Of a stretch of 64,000 bases of DNA, positions 44,156 through 56,100 are shown one piece after another. The DNA comes from Ridgeia piscesae. Lineage: Eukaryota; Annelida; Polychaeta; Sabellida; Siboglinidae. Each line of letters opens with the position of its first letter. Position 1 is the stretch's first letter. The notes beneath the pieces are model-generated. The model ran no database searches. It saw only the letters and a list, made by a program, of their open reading frames with translations, and was not told the DNA's origin. The position numbers were made by a program, and so were the translations under genes. Where the stretch lies: NCBI GenBank assembly GCA_025642075.2, contig JAODUO010001825.1:10001-74000 (forward strand). Direction: 5' to 3'.

Positions 44156-47100
44156 TGTGTCTGGTCTGTATATTGAACTTAGGCGCCAGCATGTCAGGCA
44201 GATGTGCACACCCATTAGGGCAGTATGTACCGCCACATGTCTTCATGCAGATGCACAGACCATTCAACTCATAAAAGTGATGTACCTTACTTTTGCTTAT
44301 ATAAAAATTTGATTAATATTTTGTATTAGAAATATGCAATAAAACATCAGAAATTTGACACTTATTTAGTTGTCACTGTGATGCATTTAGCAATAACAAT
44401 ACTCCCTAGCACTGGTCTGCCTGTCATCATATGAGCAAAACACTAATTATGCCTATAAACTAGATGTCTCAATATATATGCTGCTTTTCTTTTACCTACA
44501 TAGTAATACAAAATGAAAAGTATTTGAAAAATATATGAAAAAGTACCAGTGCTTGTTAGCAACACAGGTGCGCCTCAGGGTTGTGTACTGAGTCCATTTT
44601 TGTACACCTTGTATACAAATGACTGTCGTAGTGTTGACTCATCTACCCAATTTGTGAGGTTTTCTGATGATACAGCCATGCTCGCTCTTTTGAATGATTT
44701 TGCCTCATACCAGTCATATCTTTCTTCAGTGGTACGTTTCTCTAGTTGGTGCAGTAACAATTTTCTGCATCTGAATGTTTCCAAAACGAAAGAAATGTGC
44801 ATCGACTTCCGTCGTAATAGAACTGTCATTAGTCCTATTGTCATCAACGGTGAACCTGTGGAACAGGTTGATTCATTCAAATACCTCGGTGTTATATTAG
44901 ATGACAAATTGTCATTTACAGAACATGTTACAGCCGTGCAAAAGAAGTCTCAGCAGCGACTGCACGTTCTTCGAAAGTTACGAGCTTTCTATGTTGATCC
45001 ACTACTTCTTCTATGCCTTTACCGTAGCATAATTGAGCCTCTCTTAACCTACTGCACCATTTGTTACTACCCTGCTCTTTCTGTGAAAAACCGTAACAGG
45101 CTTCTGAAAATCTCACATGTTTCTGCCAAGATCATTGGTTTACCTACACCAAAGCTCTCCGAAATAATCGACCATGCAATTTTGAAGAAAGCTCGAGCTG
45201 TCTCTACTGAGTCTGATCACCCGCTCTCTACGTTCTTCCATGTACTTCCGTCTCAAAGGAGATACCGTTGTATAAAATGTAAAACATGTCGCTATAGCAG
45301 GAGTTTTGTGCCGGTGGCCATTAGAATGTTGAATGCTAAATGAGTCATATTGATGTCACCCGATTGAATTGTTCTAGTAGTGTATACATCTGGAAATTCA
45401 TTTGCATTTTGTTGAGACCATCCCATATATTTTAGATGTGATCATGAGTTGTAAAATGCATATCCTTTTTAAGGACAATAAAGTAAAGTGAAAAAGTGAA
45501 AAAATGTATTAGTATTTAAATACATTTATATTTAAAAAGTAATTGTATTTGTAATCCCTCAAGAATATTTGTATTTAAATACATTTCAATGTATTTAACC
45601 CCATGTCTGGATGGGACAAACACAGAATAGTTGTGGATTTAGACAAGTTTACAGTTTGCACTTAATTAAACATAATAGACAGGGATTTAGCAGCTAACCA
45701 CCCAGACCCAGTCAGGATTCTGGATGTTGGAAATATGACCAGTCATTCACACCATACTGACAGAGCAAACAGTACAGGTAGGGCTGTGGCCTGGCTTCTA
45801 AAATTACAAAGCAAGATGTTAGGGGATGCTTACTCCTGCAGTGCTTCCCAGGGACTGTCACAATATAACTTGTACTTTGTACTAAGCAGGAGGGTGAGGA
45901 GATGTTGCTTCTCTGGGAAGAGAAGGTTTTAATTAGGGAAATCTGACTGAATATTTATTTAACTGAAATGCTCAACAGTAATAGAAAATGAATACATTGA
46001 TTATTATTACATTTATTAGATTACTTCTAATATTGCCATTTTTATCTGTCTAATATATTTGCTTGCAACTGTTCGTATGAAAAAAATGTAATCATGAGAA
46101 GTAATCGTGAGTACGATTACTTTGGTAATGTACTCGAGTACGAGTACAATTACTTTCCTTCGTACTCAAGTACGAGTACTCAAAAAGTACTCGTACTCGA
46201 GTACAATTACTCCATCTCTGCCTAGCATATTTACGTAATATAGTATTGCGTCTATGAACATACATATTTATTTTATAGCAAGTGTTTTAACAACTCCTGT
46301 TCTTAACCAGTTCATGAAACTATATGAAATCAGAAATGTTGTTACTTGAAAGATAAGTACCGTTTGGTAAGGCAAAATTTAAGTGAAACAAAAGTTATTG
46401 TTTTGGTGATATAAAGTCAGCGGTTTACTAGAAAAAAGGCTACGCCATATCAGAAACAGAATGACATAGGCGAGTCTGCTTGGTCGGCATGAACTGTGCA
46501 TATTATCTTTTACTTTCTGACCTAACTATGAAAACGTCCACCATCAGCTGCCAGACTTATTGTCACATATCATATTTATAATTTCCTGCAGATCATAGTG
46601 ATGATAATAATTAATTAATATATTATTGATAATTAATTAAACTATTTTGTGCGTGCAAAAGCAGTAAGTAAAGTTTATAAATATTCGTGTGCACAAACAC
46701 GCTGTCTAACAGTATTTTGTGTTAAGCTGACTTAGTTATAAAAGATTACGATAACATTGGAACTGTGTATAATCGAATAGGTAGTGATTATCAAATATGT
46801 CAAGTTGCTGTCCGTCCGTCACGATTTGCACGTTTCTTTTGAGAATTTTTTCGTTAGAGGACTGCAAGTGATTTTTTTGTAACGTATATATAATACTATA
46901 CAATGTACATATAATACGTTACAAAAAAACTACTTCATGCATGTGAATGCAGTAAATAAAGTTTATAAATATTCGCGTGCACAAACGCACCGTCTAAAGG
47001 TATTTTGTGTAAAGCTAACTAAATATAGCAATATGTATGTAAGATATATGAGTCAGAGGAGAAGTTTGGCGGCTGTTGGTTGTTGTTTTCATGGTTAGGT

Positions 47101-50100
47101 CAATCCAACCCAGTCATCTGGCATCCGCACTGATACTGTGTCTGTGACTGTCGATTCCAAAGAATCCACTGCACCACTGTATTAGTTCTCTGGTAATGGT
47201 AATAAAAAGACAGCTCACTGGATGTAGATGCAAATGGTTAGTTTGTGTTAACTCTTAGATTAGGTACTCCAAACTGATTTTTCAAATGTGACCTTCATGC
47301 TGGATTCTATCATAATAATACAGAACTTTTTATTCTCATTACAGTGATGCAAACTTCATCTATGTAGCTTGATTAAAAGAAAAGTTATGATTTTTTAAAC
47401 ATTGACTATTTTCCGGCTTTTTACATCCTCGGCTTAAATTGATGAAACTGCATATTTTGCCAGGTCACAGACAAAAACCAGTGTTGATTTTGCATTAATT
47501 TCTGTTATGAAAATTAAGTATGTACTATTTACTTTAAAGCTATTTTTTTGCAAGTTGATAGGCCAGTAAAAACTTGCAAAAATATGAACTTTATAACAGC
47601 AAATTATAATTATTTTTGCCATTATTTTCCGACATGCCATTTCAAGAATCTTAAAACGAGCATATCTCTGCTCCTAATTAAGTTAGAATGGTGAACCATA
47701 TATCACTGGAATAAGAAAAAGGAGCTCTTTCCACTAATGGGAGTATTTAACCATTAAAAGGAACCTGACTATTTACCATTTTACTCAAGAGGTTTATTTA
47801 TGCGATCATAGGCTTTGGCGATGTCCTGTACTGAGTCTACTTGCCACAGCCGACAATTTTTTCCAACAGGTGAAATGTCTAAGTTCCACCTGAACACAAA
47901 TTCAGCGGAACTGGAACACACATCATCAACCGATGGCCAACGAAGTAGGACGGGTGGCCCTTGACTTTGGTTAAGTACTGGACTGTTGCTGTGCCCTCAG
48001 ACTGTACTTCAATGATCTGGCCGATACAGAAACCGGATTCATAGAAAACTGCAACCAACTCCCCTTGCCTCGTGAACTTGAATGTCTCATAGTGTCCAGC
48101 GTCAGCCTCTGGTTCAGCAGATTCAACCTCTGGCTCAGCTGGGTCAGCCTCTGGCTCAGCAGATTCAACCTGTGGCTCAGCAGATTCAACCTCTGGCTCA
48201 GCAGATTCAACCTCTGGCTCAGCAGATTCAACCTCTGGCTCAGCTGGGTCAGCCTCTGGCTCAGCAGCGTCAACCTCTAGCTCAGCAACGTCAGCCGCTT
48301 GTTCTGCATCTGGGGCTGGTGCAGGCATTTGTGGTTGTGCATCTTCTTCCTCAGGCAGGTGGAGTTCAAGGGCTCTTGTCAGTTCAGTCACAGTTCCAGC
48401 TAGTTTCAAGGTACCCTTCCTGCGCAGCACTGTCTTCTGGAATCTGATCACTCCCTGAGGACTTCTTTCACGGCAGAACTGCTGACACCTTACTTTTAAT
48501 TGTGTTCATTATAATATTAATAACATACTCCTGGTACAAGAAGTGAACTTGATGTAGAGTGTCCAAACTGCCATTTAATAACTCACATCATTTGAACTTT
48601 TGCTGCCTTCATATTGAAGCAACTTTAGCTGTAGAAGGAGGTGGTTGGTTAGAAACACTAATTCTGGCAGAGCAGGAGGTCTACCTCTTCCTTCAGGAAG
48701 TAAAGTTCTCCTGAGTTGTAAGTAGGTCTCATCAGCTGAAAATATCTTTAACACTTCAAGTAATTACTAAGACTGTGCTGAAAGTGAAAATCATACTTGG
48801 CAGCTAGTGTCCACTACATGTCTAATTATAAATCTGTGTTACTGTGTTATTATTGAATACTTTTGTAAGAAAAATTAAGTAAAGAAATAACCAGAAAATT
48901 TTCACTTAAATTAAGAAACTAGCAATAGAATAACTCAACAGTAATATTCTAAGGTCTAGTTTGTGGATAGATAGATACCTATTTATTTATTTTATTGTTT
49001 AACATAGCTTAAAGTTAAGCAAAAGCTTAAATTTAATTAATATTGATGTAGTCTGACTGGACCGTAACAAATTCTGCTACACCAAAACAGCTATGGGGAT
49101 GCATCAATAAAATCTTACACAGGCGGCCTGTTCCTTCTCTACCAACTCATGCATCAATCAAGTCATTGTGTAACTCTTTCGAGTCATTTTAAAGACAAAA
49201 TTAGTGTTATACAATCAACTTTCACAGGTCATACTCCGCACACGGTTCACGCAGACTTTCCACAACTAAATTTTCAACTTGCATCGTTTGAACCAGCTAC
49301 AACTACTGATGTGAGAAAAATCATCATGTCATCCCCAAGTAAATCATGTGACCTTGATCCAATCCCCAACATACTACTGAAAGCATGCCTTGACGTATTA
49401 ATTAAACCAATAACAGATATCATAAATGCATCTTTATGCTACGGCTTTTTCCCTGACGATTTTAAATGTGCCCATGTTAATCCAGTTCTTAAGAAATCAA
49501 CTCTGCCTAAAGAAGAATTAAACAGTTACAGACCTATTTCCAACCTAAGTTTCATCTCAAAAATACTTGAAAAGGTTGTAGCTAATCGTCTCAGATCTCA
49601 CATCTACAAAAATGGTCTATCCAATGTGTCGCAGTCTGCATAAAAACAATTTCATTCTACAGAAACTGCTCTTTTAAAAGTACACAATGACATTAACCTC
49701 AACATCGACAATGGAAAAGTTACCGCCCTGACCCTGCTTGACCTATCCGCCGCTTTCGACACCATCGACCACAATATTCTCATTACACGTCTATCAACAT
49801 GGTACGGCATATCTGGCACAGCCCTGAGCTGGTTTACTTCATATCTTACTGACAGACAGCAAGCCATTAAAATAGGTAACTGCTTTTCAGACATGTTGCC
49901 CACGTCATGTGGTGTCCCACAGGGTTCTGTTTTGGGGCCTTTGCTTTTCACTTTATACACAACACCTTTAAGCTCTGTTATCCAAGGTCACAACTTAGAT
50001 CATCACCTTTATGCCGATGACACCCAAATCTACATTTCGTTGACTACACCAGATGCTTGCCGCTCCTTAAACCAGCTCAGGGATTGTCTCCAAGATGTCT

Positions 50101-53100
50101 CCCTTTGGATGAAAAATAGTAAACTAAAGTTAAATGCGAACAAGACCGAATTTATCATCATTGGTACCATAACGCAGCGTGCAAAACTCGACGGCTTTTT
50201 CCCGATACATATCCTAAATCAGAGTGTAACACCAGCCCCCTCCGTTTCAAATCTCGGAGTTAACTTTGATGAAAGCTTCAATTTCAAACAGCACATATCA
50301 AAAACATGCCGTTGCTGTTTCTACCATATCCGTGATCTTCGTCGTATTCGCAGATTTTTATCACTTTCTGTTGCTAAAACCATCGCGACAGCTCTAGTAA
50401 GCAGCAGACTTGACTACTGCAATTCCCTCCTTTACAATACTGCGAACAAGGATATTGCAAGACTTCAACGTGTCCAGAACTGCTTGGCAAGGGTACCGGG
50501 TAGTTACCCGTTCTCCTCGTTTTTCTAGCTCGGTGCCGCTTCTAAAATCATTGCACTGGCTCCCTGTGCATTATCGCATTATTTTCAAGATTTGCACAAT
50601 ATCCTATCAAGCACTCGCATCTAAACAACCAACATATCTAAACTCAATGCTACCTCCAGCAAGGAATTCCAGAGAGCTACGCTCAACCCACTTTACATTC
50701 CTCGGGTTAAGACGAAAGCTGGGACCCAAGCTTTCTCGGTTGCTGCACCAACTCTGTGGAATTCGCTTCCTGTCAGTGTCAAGTCGGAAGGTAATATAGT
50801 TTCCTTCCGCCGACGTCTAAAAACATATCTCTTTAATGCTGCCTATCCTCCTTAGCTTCCTAGAACCTTCGTCCATCCATCAACGACTCACGCACTGTTC
50901 TACGTTTATGCAATTGCTTAACCCCTTGGTTTTGTCGCGCCACTGAGCTTGATTTTTGAGGATATTGGCGCATAAGAAGTTATTATTATTATTATTATAA
51001 GACAAGTAGCGTTTGTTTACATTTGCCGCGCTCATCTAATTTCAATATTCCTCGCTGTACTAAACATATTTCTGCACTAAAAACTTATAGACAGGGAAGA
51101 TATATTATAAAACTTACTGGCGAAATACTGCATCCACTGTGGAAATACATCTTCTGCCGAACCCGACGAATTTTCTTCGCCAGGCTGGTTCGGGGGCGCG
51201 CGTTCAGTGCCCGCCATGACAGGTGACGCGTCGAGTGAATTTTTGCCTACAGGACCTCATTTCTTGGGTCTGGTGATTCGCGGCACAGAATTTAATCAAC
51301 TATTTCATATAAAATTCTGACAGATAAAAGTCTGATCTATAATAGGACAGGAGATGAGTTATATATTTTTATTTGATCTGGTTGAAAACTCGTTTGACAT
51401 TTTTCAAACGAGTTTCTTTGCCAGTTTCGCGGCATTTACGCCACCAAATTTAGATTCAAAATGAGGCTTGGAATCTCTTCTGTCACGTCAGTGGATGATA
51501 TATTTAGTATCTGGCCAAGGCGCCAATCACCAGCCGTTTCAAAACGCCACTCATTCAAGAAACACGCGGACAGTTTTTGCGGCAGCCGCGCAGAGGAGCT
51601 GACAGTACGTCACTTCAAAAAATAATTAAAATTACTTATCCGTCACCACCAGCAATAAAACTCACACAGATGAAAAGATAACACATCAGACTGTTATAGG
51701 TAAATCGTGTTATTAAACAGCAATGCACATGAAACGTATGGATGATGGTAGAACAATGCACAAGTAGACCAATCCACACTGTTGACTGCATAGGCGTGAC
51801 GTCGGTTTGGAGTACCTACTTAGATGCATACCACAACCGCGTTGCCTTTTTTGCCCTTTAAAATTAGCATCATGCGACAGTGCTGTTTTGTATAAATCAT
51901 TGATACAAGGTCTGTAGTGGTTTATATTGTGTTGGTTCCACTTCCACAGTTGATGCTTTGAATACTTTCAGGCCAACAGTCCATCTGCTGCGACATTAGT
52001 GAAAGTCTGTAGTGGTTTATATTGTGTTGGTTTCACAGCTGATGCTTTGAATACTTTCAGGCCAACAGTCCATCTACTGCGACATTAGTGAAAGTCTGTA
52101 GTGGTTTCTATTGTGTTGGTTCCACAGTTGATGCTTTGAATACTTTCAGGCCAACAGTCCATCTACTGCGACATTAGTGAAAGTCTGTAGTGGTTTATAT
52201 TGTGTTGGTTTCACAGCTGATGCTTTGAATACTTTCAGGCCAACAGTCCATCTACTGCGACATTAGTGAAAGTCTGTAGTGGTTTATATTGTGTTGGTTT
52301 CACAGCTGATGCTTTGAATACTTTCAGGCCAACAGTCCATCTACTGCGACATTAGTGAAAGTCTGTAGTGGTTTCTATTGTGTTGGTTCCACAGTTGATG
52401 CTTTGAATACTTTCAGGCCAACAGTCCATCTGCTGCGACATTAGTGAAAGTCTGTAGTGGTTTATATTGTGTTGGTTTCACAGCTGATGCTTTGAATACT
52501 TTCAGGCCAACAGTCCATCTACTGCGACATTAGTGAAAGTCTGTAGTGGTTTCTATTGTGTTGGTTCCACAGTTGATGCTTTGAATACTTTCAGGCCAAC
52601 AGTCCATCTGCTGCGACATTAGTGAAAGTCTGTAGTGGTTTATATTGTGTTGGTTTCACAGCTGATGCTTTGAATACTTTCAGGCCAACAGTCCATCTAC
52701 TGCGACATTAGTGAAAGTCTGTAGTGGTTTATATTGTGTTGGTTTCACAGCTGATGCTTTGAATACTTTCAGGCCAACAGTCCATCTACTGCGACATTAG
52801 TGAAAGTTTGTAGTGGTTTATATTGTGTTGGTTTCACAGCTGATGCTTTGAATACTTTCAGGCCAACAGTCCATCTACTGCGACATTAGTGAAAGTTTGT
52901 AGTGGTTTATATTGTGTTGGTTTCACAGCTGATGCTTTGAATACTTTCAGGCCAACAGTCCATCTACTGCGACATTAGTGAAAGTTTGTAGTGGTTTATA
53001 TTGTGTTGGTTTCACAGCTGATGCTTTGAATACTTTCAGGCCAACAGTCCATCTACTGCGACATTAGTGAAAGTTTGTAGTGGTTTATATTGTGTTGGTT

Positions 53101-56100
53101 TCACAGCTGATGCTTTGAATACTTTCAGGCCAACAGTCCATCTACTGCGACATTAGTGAAAGTTTGTAGTGGTTTATATTGTGTTGGTTTCACAGCTGAT
53201 GCTTTGAATACTTTCAGGCCAACAGTCCATCTACTGCGACATTAGTGAAAGTTTGTAGTGGTTTATATTGTGTTGGTTTCACAGCTGATGCTTTGAATAC
53301 TTTCAGGCCAACAGTCCATCTACTGCGACATTAGTGAAAGTCGAACCCACCCCCAACAATGGCTACTCTGAGCTTGTTCCTCTCTACAAGAAAACGGTGA
53401 GTTCTCAACATTGACAATTGTGTCTGTTACTGTCTACTGAGATTTAATGATTTGAGACTCATTTTAATCACCAGAAATATAATACTTTATATTGTGGTAC
53501 TTTTTGTGCTGACAGGACACGGGCACAGGTGTCATTGATATCTGGTTCGTCTTCCAAAAGATGCGCTATGTTTATGACGCGGAAGAGAAGAAACGTTTCG
53601 AGGCCGTCCAGTTTCCAGTGCACTGGACGATCGGCGAGTACATGGAATGGAAAGGCTACAAGGGTGAGGAGCCGATGAAGACTGCAATCAACACATACGG
53701 CAAGAACAGGCATGTATTGTGGACACGTATGTTAAAACAGTGTTACTTTATGACTGAGTGCTGTTCTCGTTTTATGATGAAATTACTTTTTTGCAATGGG
53801 TTGGAATAAATTCACAGGAAAAAGTCACAGTAATTAAGTCACATTTTTGGTAAGGAATATAAGTCACATGGAATACAGCCACAACGGAATTGTATTCATC
53901 GACTAATTGTACCATTTTGTAATTATATACTAATGATTCAACAAAATAAAATTGGCTATTATGATGAGTATTCTGAAGAAACTGACAGATTGCAGTTTCA
54001 TTGATATTTGAGTCCAAGTGAGACTGATCAGTGACAGTAATTTAAGTTAATTTTGATTATTAAAACAATATTCACCTGAATTTTTTTTTCAGTTAGATAC
54101 ACACATAAACACAGAGAACTCTAAATTAAAGTTGCATTTAAAATTGTGATTATTTCTTACGTTCATTTGAATTGTTTATGCTGATGTTGCCTCATGTACA
54201 AAAATTGCATAAACTTTGAACACTGACCAAGACTACCAGAATGAATGAATGAGTGACGTTGATTGAGTAGTCTACTAGTCTTTATGCAAATAGAAAGTTT
54301 CAAAGATAATATATCTGAATTTTCATTCTGCGTTATAATTTAATAAACATCCATTTTAGCTATATATAAGAGACAAATATCATACAATGTGTACTTATTT
54401 AATAATACTTGCTACCATATATGAATTTCCAACCTTTACACTTTCCCCAAATTACCAATTGTCAGTTGTGGTCATGTTAATGGATCAAAACTGACCTTGT
54501 ATTTTTGTCTTTGCAGCATGGTGCTTGATATCCCACAGTTTGCTGAGCTGTTCAAGGAGAGGGCAACTGCTCCATTCTTTGTGTTCCAGGTATGCTTCCG
54601 TTTATCTCTGTCTACTTTAAATGTGGATGACATCTGTAGTGGTAACTTCAAACACTTTTTCAAACTACATACACTGCCACTATATGACTGAGGAGAATAT
54701 TTCTGTGACAAACCAGCTGAAGTGTCCCAGTGGAACAGTCTTATGTTGACAGTTGTCAGTGTATATAAGATCTCAGTTAAGGAGTGAAATCATTTTTAAA
54801 GAGCAAAACAGGGTTTATGAGCTCGTAAGGCTGTTATTGAAACCATTTCCAAGAGTGAACTGTTGAAAGTGAAAAACACAGGTGATCGTAATAGATGGCT
54901 TAATGGGAAGGTGGAACAAAGTAAATGGTGAATCCAGTTTAACTCACAAGTAAAAAAAGAACACTCTGTCTGCGTGGGTCTGTGATGTTTGGATGAGTAA
55001 ACTGTCTATTGCAGGTGTTCTGTGTGGGTCTGTGGTGTTTGGATGAGTAAACTGTCTATATTGCAGGTGTTCTGTGTGGGTCTGTGGTGTTTGGATGAGT
55101 AAACTGTCTATATTGCAGGTGTTCTGTGTGGGTCTGTGGTGTTTGGATGAGTAAACTGTCTATATTGCAGGTGTTCTGTGTGGGTCTGTGGTGTTTGGAT
55201 GAGTAAACTGTCTATATTGCAGGTGTTCTGTGTGGGTCTGTGGTGTTTGGATGAGTAAACTGTCTATATTGCAGGTGTTCTGTGTGGGTCTGTGGTGTTT
55301 GGATGAGTAAACTGTCTATTGCAGGTGTTCTGCGTGGGTCTGTGGTGTTTGGATGAGTAAACTCTCTGTTGCAGGTGTTCTGCGTGGGTCTGTGGTGTTT
55401 GGATGAGTAAACTGTCTCTGTTGCAGGTGTTCTGCGTGGGTCTGTGGTGTTTGGATGAGTAAACTCTCTGTTGCAGGTGTTCTGTGTGGGTCTGTGGTGT
55501 TTGGATGAGTAAACTCTCTGTTGCATGTGTTCTGCGTGGGTCTGTGGTGTTTGGATGAGTAAACTGTCTCTGTTGCAGGTGTTCTGCGTGGGTCTGTGGT
55601 GTTTGGATGAGTAAACTCTCTGTTGCAGGTGTTCTGCGTGGGTCTGTGGTGTTTGGATGAGTAAACTCTCTGTTGCAGGTGTTCTGTGTGGGTCTGTGGT
55701 GTTTGGATGAGTACTGGTACTACAGTCTTTTCACACTCATGATGCTGATTGCATTTGAGGCCACCTTGGTCCAGCAACAACTACGGAACATGACTGAGAT
55801 CCGCAAGATGGGAAACAAGCCCTACATGATTCAGGTGTGTAGGCATTGGTGCCCCCCCCCCCCATAGGATATGTCCCCGGTAGTTTACGTGGATAACAAG
55901 GATCCAGTGACTCTACTCTAGCACCCTCGGCTAAAAGAACACAAATTCTAGTCCACTGCTAGTGGGTTGACACATGGGTAGATTTGTTCACTCATTGCTC
56001 TAGTTTACTCAACTACATGAATGAGTACCTTGTTCACTCACTGCTCTAGTTCACTCAACCACATGAATGAGTACCTTGTTCACTCACTGCTCTAGTTCAC

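Noticed and set aside
55212..55780. Minus-strand repeat frames ([10 protein letters not shown])
   Set aside because: Antisense shadow of the exon 5 edge array.
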